This document shows positions 1 through 9,207 of a DNA stretch of 64,000 bases, piece after piece (positions within the stretch are counted from its first letter, which is position 1; each line of letters begins with the position of its first letter). Origin of the DNA: Lentilactobacillus fungorum (GTDB lineage Bacteria; Bacillota; Bacilli; Lactobacillales; Lactobacillaceae). Location of the stretch: assembly GCF_016860605.1 (NCBI RefSeq), contig NZ_BNJR01000016.1, positions 62,001 through 126,000 of the forward strand, in the 5' to 3' direction. A program made the translations under genes and the position numbers. A model generated the notes under the pieces. The model was not told the DNA's origin and ran no database searches. It worked only from the letters and a program-made list of their open reading frames with translations.

Positions 1-1
1 G

Positions 2-325
2 TTAAACTATTTCCTGTGCTTGAATATAGAGATAAAAAAGAGGCTCTGCACCATTCGTTTTAAGGGCACGTCCACTCTTTGGAGCCACCCGAATAATCGC
101 TCCCTCCACAACAGTAAATTCCTCATTGTCCACCATAAATTCGCCTGCATCACTTAAAATGATATATACCTCTTTATTAAATTTGTGGCTATGGACAAAC
201 GGAGTTGATTCACTCAACGGGACATAATTAAATGATATTTCACAACCAATTAATGCCGGCTGTTCACCAACCATTATTCGTTTATTCTTAACGAACCCAG
301 TTGACAAATCACCAACGGTTATCAC
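2..325 (-). CDS. small cupin-domain protein
   Basis: A 107-residue protein made of a single cupin beta-barrel. The first cupin motif is visible around residues 44-60 (a histidine pair in PFVHSHKFNKEVYIIL, followed by a glutamate), and a G-x-x-x-V metal-side strand follows in GEFMVDNEEFTVVEGAIIRV. Single-cupin proteins of this size bind metals or small ligands or act as enzymes such as isomerases; the exact reaction cannot be read from the sequence. The stop codon lies at the very edge of the window, so what follows it is unseen. Nothing nearby suggests a pathway; the neighbouring sequence is a degraded toxin-antitoxin locus. Confidence 0.75.
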   Translation of the reverse strand: MITVGDLSTGFVKNKRIMVGEQPALIGCEISFNYVPLSESTPFVHSHKFNKEVYIILSDAGEFMVDNEEFTVVEGAIIRVAPKSGRALKTNGAEPLFYLYIQAQEIV

Positions 326-529
326 TGTATAATTTTTAGCCGTTCTAAGTCCTCATCATTTCGTGGCATTAGTATATCAAATTCAATGTTTACTGAATAG
401 TAATATTTTTTCTATTTTTCCTGTTTTTACCGGTTTAGGGGTAGTGCAAAAATCTATTCTTGTAACTGAGGCTGCTGAAAAACTAAGAAAGCTTCAGGAA
501 GGCCCCATCGAAAGCCTTTGTGTAATTAT

Positions 530-880
530 TTAAGAACTTAGGGATTGTTTTGACTTATAGTTAATCAAATACCGTATTATCCGAATAACAACATCTTGGA
601 GATTGTCAAAAATGCAAAGAATATTTATGGTTGATTTGACGTTGCTAATATCATACAAGATGATGTTCTTCGGAGTTCTAAGATAATAGACTCTGGTCAA
701 ACCGATGTCTGTTCCAAATGTTTCGATATGCTTACCGACCTTCGTAAGTTTTTGAGCTGATCGAATAATTCTGATAGCACTTTACCGCTGATAGACCTGG
801 CAAATGTATCATCTAAATAAGCTGCTATTAACCGGACATCATCCCTTGCCTCATACATAGAGGCTTGGAATGTAAATCAT
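530..880 (-). pseudogene. RelE/ParE-type toxin, frameshifted
   Basis: The antitoxin stop at 877-879 overlaps an ATG at 880 in the usual TA arrangement, but that frame (MIYIPSLYV) stops at once. A second frame then carries an in-phase segment with YEARDDVRLIAAYLDD and a helical FDQLKNLRR, and a third frame continues with TRVYYLRTPKNIILYDI and a C-terminal IRIIRYLIN down to the stop at 530-532. Spliced together these make a protein of about 116 residues with the alpha-helix then beta-sheet order of RelE/ParE toxins. At least two frameshifts are needed, so the toxin should be inactive. The family call is from the overall pattern and the partner antitoxin. Confidence 0.6.
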
Positions 881-1152
881 CGATTCATGATTTCCTTTTT
901 AACATCGTTTAATGAATGCAAATTACCCTTTCGAGCGTGATCGACAATTTGGACTAATTTATTGGCGATTTGAGTTCGTTCGCATTTTTCGTACTCGGAA
1001 ATATCAATAATGGCATACTTACCATAGCCGTTTTTGGTGAGAATGACAGGATTTTCAGGGGTTACTTTGTCTAATAGTTTATTATAGGAGCGCAATTCAG
1101 AAATTGGTTTAATATTGTTAATTCCAGAACTTGGTAATTTCATTTTGACCAC
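877..1152 (-). CDS. Phd/YefM family antitoxin
   Basis: A 91-residue protein with the Phd/YefM N-terminal fold: IKPISELRSYNKLL is the DNA-binding helix region and NPVILTKNGYGKYAIIDISEY is the conserved strand-turn-strand that normally follows. The C-terminal 30 residues are the toxin-binding tail. It should bind and neutralise the cognate RelE-type toxin and repress its own operon. The downstream toxin frame is broken, so this is an orphaned antitoxin, possibly kept as an anti-addiction remnant or simply not yet lost. Its ribosome binding site (GAGGTGG just upstream of the ATG) is intact. Confidence 0.85.
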   Translation of the reverse strand: MVKMKLPSSGINNIKPISELRSYNKLLDKVTPENPVILTKNGYGKYAIIDISEYEKCERTQIANKLVQIVDHARKGNLHSLNDVKKEIMNR

Positions 1153-1290
1153 CTCTCACGTAAAAGTACATAGAAACTGCTTAAAGTTTACAACAATTCA
1201 TTAACGGGATCTTCAATTATTGTCTTGAGGAATTATCTTCCTTGAAGAAGCGTAATGATCTAATTGTCTCTTTTTACAAATGCTTAACAC

Positions 1291-1628
1291 CTATTCAAAG
1301 CTCTTTTCAACAATTTCACTATTCCTTAGTGCTGTAATAAGTGTAAGTATAAAGTTTACGGAGTAAAAGCTGGTAATATTGTAATTTCCATTTAGGCTAG
1401 CACTAACAGTCCAATTCGATTTCATACTTTCGTTTTTAACTGGTTGAATTTGTTTATCATATTCATACGCGGCTAATTGGGTAGTATACAAAAAGTTACC
1501 TGAATCAAAATTGATAACAATACCGTGATCATTACTGCGAACCATTTTACATTTTGGATGATTGAGTTAATTTCAGAAGTATCGGTTATCTGTTGCTTAC
1601 GCATTTGATCAAGGATCTGAGTGGACAT
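1291..1628 (-). pseudogene. unrecognised gene, probably frameshifted
   Basis: An 84-codon frame (1291-1545) begins MVRSNDHGIVINFDSGNF and has protein-like composition but no clear ribosome binding site. Immediately upstream, in another frame, a coding-looking stretch (ESMSTQILDQMRKQQITDTS, then INSIIQNVK) runs into it, and joining the two at about position 1545-1550 gives a continuous protein of about 110 residues. I do not recognise the family. It could be a remnant of a small regulatory or phage-derived gene. The case for coding rests only on composition and on the two frames meeting end to end. Confidence 0.3.
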
Positions 1629-1702
1629 TGATTCAACGGAGTTTACAATTTGTATCGTTTGATAATCTTTTGAGAGTAGTTAAAAATGAGGTGAAGTGAA
1701 TT

Positions 1703-3258
1703 ATGGAAGCCATTGAGTTTTCATCTGTCGATTTTTTAAATCCTGTAGAGGATATACGAATTGAATATAAGACTGCAAATTATAGTCTACCAAAAACCTT
1801 TTGGGAAACGTACAGTTCCTTTGCTAATACGGAAGGTGGCACTATAATTCTAGGAATCTCGGAAAATCCAAAGGGTCATTATCATGTTGTGGGAGTTGAT
1901 GATCTCCAAGCGATACTAACTGAATTTTGGAATCAGTTACATAATCGAGAAAAGGTTAGTGCCGAGTTGATCAGGGATAACGGAGAAAATGTTCTTAAAT
2001 ATAAGCAATTCGGAAAAGTTATTGTTTGTATTTATGTTCCCAAGGCTACGAGCTATAGTAGGCCTGTGTATTTAAATGGTACTAAGGAAAATGCATTCGT
2101 GAGAACAGACGATGGCGATCGGCGAGTAACTGATGAGCAATTTAAGTACTTTATTGTTGATTCCCAAAACTCTATTGATGACCAATTATTATACAACTAT
2201 ACAATTGATGATTTGAACCTAGATGATGTCCATAAGTACAAGGAGGAGTTTGCTAAGAAGAGTAATAATCCTGATAAGATTAATACAAGTGATTTGGATT
2301 TTTTGAAAGATATTGGTGTGTTTAAAATTGATCGTACAAATAGTAATAGAGATTATTTTATGACCGTAGGCGGCCTCTTATTTTTTGGAAAATTAAATGC
2401 CATCACATCTCGTTTCCCGTTTTTTAAACTTGATTATTTTCGGTATCGAAATGATAGCGATAATGATTGGGAGGATAGGGTGTCTAGTGGTGATATGAAT
2501 TTTCCGTCCCTCAATATTTATTCTTTTTATAATATCATATCGTGATAGAAAAGCTTCCTTTAGGAATACGTGATTACTTTTCCCAGGACGAAAAATTAAC
2601 TCGTGGCTCATATATAGCTGATTTGAGACAAGCTGTAAAGGAAGCTCTTGTAAATTCCTTGATGCATCCATACTATGATTCGCACTCACCAATTCGAATT
2701 GTCGATCGTAAGAGTTACTTCGAATTTTATAATCCCGGAGACACGCGAATAAGCATTGATTCCTTTATAAGAGGAAATGACCCTCAACCACGGAACACAA
2801 TCATTTCTACTCTTTTTAGAAAAGTAGGGATATCTGAAAAGGCGGGTAGTGGTGGACCGAGAATTTTTGAATCAGCTGCCCGTAATCATTTACATGTTCC
2901 GGATGTGGATCTTGGCTCATTGTCTACTAAAATAAGAATATGGAAAATTGATTTACTCTCAAGTTTAGAGGACGGATTGGATCTGACTGATGATGAAGCC
3001 TCGGTAATAAAAATAGTTGCTGATAGTAATAGTATCACCGTAAAAAAACTGGCAAAAATATTCGAGACAAAGTCAGAATACCAAATTCGCCAGTTAATTA
3101 ACACTTTAATGGGTTATGGGGTTTGCAGAAAGTTGGGAATGGCCCTGCAACGCGGTACATGCTTAAAACAACTCCAGAACAAAACACGCTTGAAGCAACT
3201 AGAATGTTTAAGCAACTTGAAGATCGTATGTTTAAACGATGATAAAAATTTGATATGA
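1703..3258 (+). pseudogene. AlbA_2/ATP-binding putative transcriptional regulator, split by frameshift
   Basis: The first frame (1703-2545, 280 aa, ribosome binding site GAGGTG) carries an AlbA_2 (Schlafen-type) DNA-binding domain with RIEYKTA near the N-terminus and FANTEGGTIILGI at about residues 41-53. The second frame (from 2542) resumes with an ATPase domain (ADLRQAVKEALVNSLMHPYY, then a G-rich EKAGSGGPRIFE) and a C-terminal winged-helix-like segment. In intact relatives the two halves are one protein of about 500 residues, and the junction FYNI/VIEKLP is broken at about 2533-2542, possibly by a small duplication of ATATC. Such regulators often sit in accessory islands. A GTG at 2542 could restart translation, but a separate half-protein is not typical. 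Confidence 0.8.
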
Positions 3259-3352
3259 AAACTAAGTGAGTCACCACCTGTTTAAAAAGTAACCAATATA
3301 ATCAATTATTGCCGATAGATTCTATACTTAATTTTACGGATAATCATTTCAA

Positions 3353-3393
3353 ACAGCTATTTTTCAGGTGAACTGAAGGAATAGCTGCTTTTA
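3353..3393 (+). terminator. hairpin terminator after the AlbA_2 pseudogene
   Basis: Arms CAGCTATTTTTCAG and CTGAAGGAATAGCTG are complementary around a short loop, and the 3' arm runs into CTTTTATTT. It is placed to end transcription from the frameshifted regulator gene. Confidence 0.6.
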
Positions 3394-3559
3394 TTTGGGC
3401 TTGAGGGGCTAACCAATATTGATTCTTTATGGATAGGCAGAGTAAGTATGATCTGAAAATAACTTATAAAATGGTTAAATCCGGCCTTCAAAAAAGTAAA
3501 ATGAGAGGCTGCAAAATGGTAAAACACAAAATATGATTTTGGTTAAATCCAACCTTTGA

Positions 3560-4747
3560 ATAAGAAAAACTGAAACTTGTTTACAATTAGCAAAGACAAC
3601 ATACAGCTTGGACAATGAAACAATTCGATTAATGTTAAAGGGCGATCCAGATGTCATATTGAAGGATGAAAAGCCAGTCCTATTAGATGAGTGGCAACTT
3701 GCCCCGGAACTTTGGTCCTTTGTTCGTCATCAAGTTGATGGGGGATTACCAAGCGGTAGTGTTCTCTTTACGGGAAGTAGTATTCGTGTTAATTCACGAA
3801 TTCATAGTGGAGCTGGGCGAATTATCAGAATGAAGCTACGGCCATATACGATTGAAGAACGAAGAATGTCTAGTCAATATATCTCCATTCAGAATTTATT
3901 TGAGTTATCTAAAAAGGATAAAGTTTCTGGGCAAACCCATAATAATATTAACAATTATTTGGATGAAATCTTTAAGTCAGGTTTTCCAGGTATTCGAACG
4001 AAAGCGCCACACGCTAGAGAATTATTACTACAGAGCTATATTGATAATATTATTGAGCATGATTTCGAAGAAAATGGGTTTAAAATACAAAAGCCTGAAA
4101 GCTTGGTGGCTTGGCTGAAAGCATATGCGGCTGCCATTGGGACAACGACAAAGTTTCAGACAATTATTAGCACAGCAATGGCTAATAGTGGTGAGGCGCC
4201 AAGTAAACCAACAGCAATGAGTTATCGAGAAGCTTTAGAAATTCTCTATATTATTGACGAAATTCCACCATTTTTAGCTGCCGGTAAAATCTATCCTAAT
4301 TTAGCGAAAGCACCAAAGCATTATATGCTTGATCCCGCCATTGTGCTAAAATTGTTAGGAGTAAACCGTGAGCAATTGGAAACCTATCAGATTCCGAAAT
4401 ATGTCGGTAAATTCAATCAAACTTTAATTGGTCAGCTGTTGGAATCTTTAGTTTATCAGAGCTTAGTAGTATACGCAGATGCTAATGACGTCAAGTTATC
4501 TCAGTTTAGAAATCACCAAGGAACCCGGAAAATTGACTTTATTTTGCAAAGAGGTAAATCTCTTGTTTTATTTGAGGTCAAAGCAGATCCAGAAGCGAAG
4601 GACAGCTATGTTCGTCACTTGAATTGGTTTGAGAATTTAGTCAAGGATGAATTTAATGTGACTAAGGTTCTTTTAAACACAGGCCATTTTGCATATACAC
4701 GACAAGACCGAGTACATGTATTACCGATTGCGATGTTGGGAGTATGA
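3560..4747 (+). pseudogene. AAA_14/DUF4143-type ATPase truncated inside its P-loop
   Basis: The reading frame opens only at 3560, directly after a stop codon, with the residues KTETCLQLAKT, which look like the second half of a Walker A motif (GxxxxGKT) and the helix after it. No P-loop glycines precede them, so the N-terminus is missing. A Walker B-like PVLLDEWQ follows at about residue 24 of the frame, then a DUF4143-type region (LLLQSYIDNIIEHDFEENG). Near the C-terminus KIDFILQRG and VLFEVKADPE resemble a PD-(D/E)xK nuclease-fold core. There is no good start codon or ribosome binding site: the first candidate is a TTG at 3608. Intact members bind ATP and often sit in mobile or defence-rich regions; this copy should not hydrolyse ATP. 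Confidence 0.75.
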
Positions 4748-5199
4748 GCTTTGTGCAGTCGATACTGAAATCGTGTATTTATTGGATTACGAAGGCCATG
4801 GTAAAAAAAGAGATGTGGCCGTCAAGTTCAATTGACCAAAGAGCACACATTAGTTTAGCAGTCACAAAAATAAAAAAGCAAGGCTCTTAGTCTTCGCTTT
4901 CATATGTATCTGCCCCGCCCGGACAATTGATTATTTGCGGCATTCTTGCGGCACTATTATTCAAGATAAGTGAAATTATGAATGCACAAGCTAGCAAGAA
5001 TACTGTTATATCAATCATTCATGAAACTATGTGAATGTACGAAACCTGTCATTTAGTCCTCGGGGGACGCATCGATGTAGAACGTTGATATGCCAGGTAG
5101 TCAGAGACTATCCGAAGCATCTAAAAATACAGATTGATGGTTTCTTGTCTAAATTCATGACGAGAATCATGACGAGTTTATGAGAATACCATTCATTGG
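4748..5199. other. non-coding, degraded stretch
   Basis: About 450 bp with no frame showing convincing coding character on either strand and no ribosome binding site next to a start codon. It lies between two broken genes and is best read as decayed accessory DNA. A short imperfect hairpin near 4874-4900 (AAGCAAGG / CTTCGCTT) could be a terminator for the minus strand, but support is weak. Confidence 0.4.
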
Positions 5200-5361
5200 T
5201 CAGTAAAGCTGTTTGGATTTGCTGGCTTTTCTTTCTTTTGCCTTCATCAACTGGCTTTCAAATTTATTAAAAGTTGATAACGTGACAACGGCTGGAGTAT
5301 CAACATAATCCCTAGTGGTCTTCGCATTAGAGTGGGTAAGCGCCTTTGAAATCTCTTCCAT
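5200..5361 (-). pseudogene. tyrosine integrase, C-terminal remnant
   Basis: Read on the minus strand, this 53-codon frame gives MEEISKALTHSNAKTTRDYV, then DTPAVVTLSTFNKFESQL and a lysine-rich tail. The pattern I-S-x-x-L-x-H-x-x-x-x-T-T-x-x-Y is the end of a phage-type tyrosine recombinase, with the catalytic tyrosine in TTRDYV. Upstream in the same frame a TGA appears within a few codons, and the catalytic R-H-x-x-R part was not found nearby. This is therefore a dead fragment of an integrative element or prophage, and it suggests that the degraded genes at 0.5-5.4 kb arrived on such an element. Confidence 0.75.
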
Positions 5362-5665
5362 TTTTTGAGATCATTGAATAAATCAATAATTTATCAAAAG
5401 GTACGAAGAAATGAAATATCTACTACTAAAGTAATGTTTTAGTGCTGATAGAGCCAACAGCGGCGTCAAGATGAGCGACACCACTGGGATCGTAAAAGGA
5501 TTAACCCGGTAGATTCACATATTGGAATCTGGACCAGCTACAGTGTTGGCAATGGGCATTTTAGTGCTTTTAGATTGATTTTCTGTGTTGTATGGCAGTC
5601 ATAAGCGTGCCCATCTGAGGCTGGTATAATTAGTTTTTAAAAATCGGTCAAGCAAGGAGAACTCA
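5362..5665. other. intergenic stretch before the GNAT gene
   Basis: About 300 bp without a supportable gene. A short open stretch near 5466-5518 (SGVKMSDTTGIVKGLTR in the + strand) has protein-like composition and may be another gene fragment, but it is too short to assign. The GNAT ribosome binding site AAGGAG lies at its right end. Confidence 0.35.
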
Positions 5666-6280
5666 ATGACAATCGTTTATAAACAGATCACACCTAAGGA
5701 TTTAAATGCTGCCCGCCAATTTGCCATTAAAGGAATGCACCTTAGTTGGTATGTTAACAATCAAATCGAACTATATTTTTACAGTTGGTATTTCCTGTAT
5801 TCGGAAATTTTGCAAGCGACCATCGCGATTGGGGCGTTTGTAAATGGAGAACTGGTAGGAATGATATTGGGTAACATGGACAAAGCGCCTAAGTTGTTTA
5901 AATCAAGGCGGTGGAAATGTTTTGTGAAAGTTGTTGGATTTATCGTTCGTTATGGCTTCGAAGAGTCTTCAAACCCATACAATGAGGCTAATCAAAAGAT
6001 GCTGGCGAACTATCAAAATTTATCTAAAATTGATGGCGAGCTAAATTTTTTTGCAGTGAATCCCGATGTGGTTGGCAAAGGAATCGGAACTAATCTGCTT
6101 AATGAGTTTGAACGACAAATTCCGGGTAAAACAATTTATTTATACACGGATTCTGGATCCACATATCAATTTTATGAGCATCGAGGATTCAACCAGGTAG
6201 GGCAGATGGAGATTGAATTGCCCATTAAAGGTAAGAAGACAGCAATGACGTGTATGTTATTTGCAAAAACAATCCGGTGA
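5666..6280 (+). CDS. GNAT family N-acetyltransferase
   Basis: A 204-residue acetyltransferase with the GNAT acetyl-CoA-binding motif A: LNFFAVNPDVVGKGIGTNLL at about residues 130-150 fits the V-x-P-x-x-x-G-x-G-x-G/A pattern. A later YEHRGFNQVG segment (about 173-182) is the usual motif B, where a tyrosine acts as general acid. The N-terminal half is longer than a minimal GNAT and carries an aromatic-rich helix (WYVNNQIELYFYSWYFLY) of unknown role. The acceptor cannot be deduced. The start is supported by AAGGAG about 8 bases upstream. An imperfect hairpin (CCAATG/CATTGG, 6384-6412) follows and may end the transcript before the exporter promoter. Confidence 0.85.
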   Translation: MTIVYKQITPKDLNAARQFAIKGMHLSWYVNNQIELYFYSWYFLYSEILQATIAIGAFVNGELVGMILGNMDKAPKLFKSRRWKCFVKVVGFIVRYGFEESSNPYNEANQKMLANYQNLSKIDGELNFFAVNPDVVGKGIGTNLLNEFERQIPGKTIYLYTDSGSTYQFYEHRGFNQVGQMEIELPIKGKKTAMTCMLFAKTIR

Positions 6281-6440
6281 CTGTAACTGATTTTTTCGAG
6301 ATTATCTTTTATGAGTCTGCAAATTGCCTAATTAATGATTTTTCTTTTGTTCTCATTAATTGATCTTATGTGCCGTTATGCCGCCAATGGATCGCACTTC
6401 TGTGGTCATTGGAGGTAGTATTGGGATCACTTATCTATCC

Positions 6441-6482
6441 TTGACAAGTAGCATGCTATGTATTAGATTAGATAGCATGCTA
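6441..6482 (+). promoter_or_regulatory. promoter with twin palindromic MarR-type operator
   Basis: A TTGACA -35 box (6441-6446) and a TAGATT -10 box (6464-6469) are 17 bases apart. The 10-bp perfect palindrome TAGCATGCTA occurs twice, at 6449-6458 (inside the spacer) and 6473-6482 (just after the -10). Their centres are 24 bp apart, so they lie close to the same face of the helix. This fits cooperative repression by the MarR-type regulator encoded downstream. The two copies could also pair with each other as a hairpin ahead of TTTTTT, so an attenuator role is possible. Confidence 0.7.
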
Positions 6483-6505
6483 TTTTTTATTTGGAGGGAA
6501 AATAT

Positions 6506-7885
6506 TTGAATACATTAACCAGACGGCTGTTGGTGGTCACAATCTTACTTGGCGGCTTTTTGTCCACATTAACCGAAACGATATTGAATAATGCTTTGCC
6601 TACAATCATGCAAGTATTTAAAGTTAGTCAGTCGATGGCCCAGTGGCTAAGTACTGGATATATTATGATTGTTGGCATCATTCTGCCAGTGTCAGGCTAC
6701 TTTTTTAATCGTTTTCCATTGCGGCCACTATTTTTATCAACACTGGGTGTCTTTTTGGCGGGGACAACGCTCTCAGCTTTTGCACCAAATTTCTTCTGTT
6801 TGCTTATTGGACGGATGATTCAGGCAATTTCAGTGGGAATTAGCATGCCCTTAACTCAAAATGTCATGACACTGATTTATCCACCTGAAAAAAGAGGGGC
6901 CGCAATGGGGATGGCTGCTGTTGTGATTATTCTAGGACCTGCGATTGGACCAACACTTTCTGGCTGGATAGTGGATCATTATTCATGGCGCGTCTTATTT
7001 GCATCCCTCCTACCCGTTACGCTAATCATTATTGTATTGGGATTGTTTGCGTTACATAATATTAATAAGAGGCGTAAGTCACAGCTTGACGGTCTTTCCT
7101 TGTTTCTTTCAACCTTAGGATTTGGCTTGCTTTTGTACGGGTTTTCAAATATTGGCTCGATCGGCGGCATTGATTTAACAACAATTATCTCTATCCTAGC
7201 GGGGATTATTGGGGTGGCACTTTTTGTGTGGCACCAGCTTAAGTTACAGATGCCAATGCTTGAAATGCGCGTGTTTGCTTCTCCATCATTTACGAAAACA
7301 ACAATTCTTGCTGGTCTTATTAATATTGCGATGTTAGGAACCGAACTGATTATCCCGCTTTATTTACAGTCGGTTCGTGGTATTTCGGCATTGGTGTCAG
7401 GGATTATGTTACTTCCTGGAGCAATTTTAATGGGGATGCTGACGCCAATTGCTGGTCGGCTATTCGATCAGCATGGAATTAAAAATTTGGCTATCGTCGG
7501 GTTTGGCATTCTATCTGCGGCGACTTTGCCAATGCTTCAATTTAATGCCACAACTAACATTGTTTGGATTGTGGTGTTGTACGCCCTTCGGATGGGAGCC
7601 ATTTCTTTAGTGATGATGCCAGTGACGACGTCGGGGATAAATGCCTTGCCGCCAAGATTAATTGTCGATGGTAATACTGTGGTAGCAACGTTTAGACAAA
7701 TTGCCAGCTCCTTGGGGACGGCTGCTTTAGTGACAATTTCGGCAATCGTATCACAAGGCCAGACAATGCGGACGGGTCTTACTCAGGGGTATCAAGTTGC
7801 TTTTGGTGTGACGTTAGCAATTTCACTGATTGGTTGGGGAATTGCCTTTACGCTTAAGAACCGAACCGTAGCCGAACTAGAATAA
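6506..7885 (+). CDS. DHA2-family drug:H+ antiporter (MFS)
   Basis: A 459-residue major facilitator with about 14 predicted membrane segments, like EmrB/QacA exporters. Family marks include LNNALPTIMQVF and WLSTGYIMI in the first two helices and GPAIGPTLSGWIVD, the motif C glycine/proline antiporter signature in helix 5. I place the start at TTG 6506 rather than TTG 6491, because GGAGGG at 6493-6498 is then correctly spaced and would otherwise lie inside the coding region. It is followed 18 bases later by a marR gene, and both should be transcribed from the operator-flanked promoter just upstream. Substrates are probably hydrophobic toxic compounds, by family only. Confidence 0.9.
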   Translation: MNTLTRRLLVVTILLGGFLSTLTETILNNALPTIMQVFKVSQSMAQWLSTGYIMIVGIILPVSGYFFNRFPLRPLFLSTLGVFLAGTTLSAFAPNFFCLLIGRMIQAISVGISMPLTQNVMTLIYPPEKRGAAMGMAAVVIILGPAIGPTLSGWIVDHYSWRVLFASLLPVTLIIIVLGLFALHNINKRRKSQLDGLSLFLSTLGFGLLLYGFSNIGSIGGIDLTTIISILAGIIGVALFVWHQLKLQMPMLEMRVFASPSFTKTTILAGLINIAMLGTELIIPLYLQSVRGISALVSGIMLLPGAILMGMLTPIAGRLFDQHGIKNLAIVGFGILSAATLPMLQFNATTNIVWIVVLYALRMGAISLVMMPVTTSGINALPPRLIVDGNTVVATFRQIASSLGTAALVTISAIVSQGQTMRTGLTQGYQVAFGVTLAISLIGWGIAFTLKNRTVAELE

Positions 7886-7903
7886 AAAGGAGTCGGATTA
7901 CTA

Positions 7904-8350
7904 GTGATACACGAATATGGACGCAAAGTTAAAGCGCTGGATCTATTGTTATCTAAGCGTTTATCTCAAACCCTCACTGATCTAAAAGTACCATTTACAG
8001 ACGCGCAAAGTGCACTTTTGATGGTGCTGTTTCATCATCAAGATAAGCCAGTTTACCAGCGTGATTTACCCCGAATTCTTGGTGTCAGTGGCCCCACAGG
8101 TAACGGGCTTGTAAAAAGATTAGTTCAAAAGAAAGCGATTCGGATGATTCCTGATGATCAGGACTCAAGACTCAAAAGATTAGTTTTGAGTGATAATATT
8201 CGAGTTGATATTGTTGCTCAACAGACGCAGTTTGAACTTGCATTCCAACGTACTGAATCGGAAATGACGAAGAATTTCTCGGATGCTGAAAAGCTGGCAT
8301 TTGATGAACTTTTACGAAAAGCAATTCAAAATTTAAAAAGTAGTTTTTAA
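7904..8350 (+). CDS. MarR family transcriptional regulator
   Basis: A 148-residue winged-helix protein. The recognition-helix region reads RDLPRILGVSGPTGNGLVKR at about residues 48-67, followed by the wing with DDQDSRLKRLVLS, where the D-x-R of MarR proteins is visible. It starts at GTG 7904, 10 bases after AAAAGGAG. It sits as the second gene of an operon with a DHA2 exporter, the standard arrangement for a ligand-relieved repressor. The twin TAGCATGCTA palindrome at the promoter is its likely operator, so it should also repress itself. Confidence 0.88.
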   Translation: MIHEYGRKVKALDLLLSKRLSQTLTDLKVPFTDAQSALLMVLFHHQDKPVYQRDLPRILGVSGPTGNGLVKRLVQKKAIRMIPDDQDSRLKRLVLSDNIRVDIVAQQTQFELAFQRTESEMTKNFSDAEKLAFDELLRKAIQNLKSSF

Positions 8351-9122
8351 AAGTTGACAAATTAATGTTACATGGGGCAAAGATTGTCCAGCCGAGGTCG
8401 TCTGAAGTTCAAGCGGAATTCTTGAAAGTAGCGTCATTCAAATAAATAATTCGGTTAAAGCTATCAGTTATGGCTTTATCAATCCCTTGACTATTATCAA
8501 TTTTCCTGATAATGGTCTTATTTATTCTGCTTGATTTTCCTTAAGATTCATATCAAGTGAATCGAATTTTGGTTGACCAAGTTTTACTGCGAGTTCGCCA
8601 AGTCGACATTCGCTGACGTTTCGCGGATTTTTAAATTGATTTTAAAAGCGAGACGCCCACTTAGGACGCTACTTTTAAAATCATAGCGGCTAAGCGCCTT
8701 AATATTGGAATGTCTTTGAGACTTCCACGAAATTATATCAATCTCGATAGCGTTAAAAGCCGGTCAATTTAACTAAAATCAGGCTGACCTTTGTTGAGGG
8801 ATTAATAATTCGGGTTTGATATTGATCTTGAATTGGCCTTCAAGATCCTTTTGGAGGAGGGCTCGCCTGGTTGTATGACTTTAGAAATTGCTGCAAAGGG
8901 AGAACTTTTCGTTGCTTTAATATCCAATAATGCTCTAATTAGATTTTAATAATCACTGCTAGGTATTAAATGATAAAAGGCGAAGCAATTAGCTCAACAA
9001 TATTCGTATTCATTCATGATAATGCGCCGATTTTTATCACGTTGTGGACTTATTTGTGCAACTACCGCATTATAATAATGAATTATAATGTATATTAAAT
9101 TTACATATTTACAATTTTTACG
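8351..9122. other. gene-poor stretch
   Basis: About 770 bp with no supportable gene on either strand. It contains the inverted repeat recorded at 8573-8767 and otherwise AT-rich sequence. No terminator with a clear T-run follows the marR gene. The stretch may be the footprint of lost genes. Confidence 0.4.
8573..8767. repeat. long imperfect inverted repeat with an inner 11-bp stem
   Basis: The outer arms TTGACC (8573-8578) and GGTCAA (8762-8767) frame an inner perfect inverted repeat GATTTTAAAAG (8638-8648) / CTTTTAAAATC (8672-8682). The inner arms enclose a 23-base loop. Sequence just inside the outer arms (GTTTTACTGCGAG and CTCGATAGCGTTAAAA) also partly matches. No gene overlaps it. It could be a decayed miniature element or a structured RNA; only the inner stem is certain. 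Confidence 0.45.
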
Positions 9123-9152
9123 TAGACATAGGCACTATAATTAAGCTATAAT
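9123..9152 (+). promoter_or_regulatory. promoter for a short transcript
   Basis: A TAGACA -35-like box (9123-9128) and a perfect TATAAT (9147-9152) with an 18-base spacer. A second TATAAT lies at 9136-9141. An AGAGGAAG motif follows at about 9165-9172. It should drive a short transcript that ends at the hairpin at 9294-9317. Confidence 0.55.
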
Positions 9153-9207
9153 CATATTCACAAAAGAGGAAGATTCTCATTATAATATCATTTAATTCAC
9201 ATAAATA

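Noticed and set aside
4874-4900. Imperfect hairpin with T-rich end on the minus strand
   Set aside because: Mismatched arms and no gene on that strand for it to terminate.
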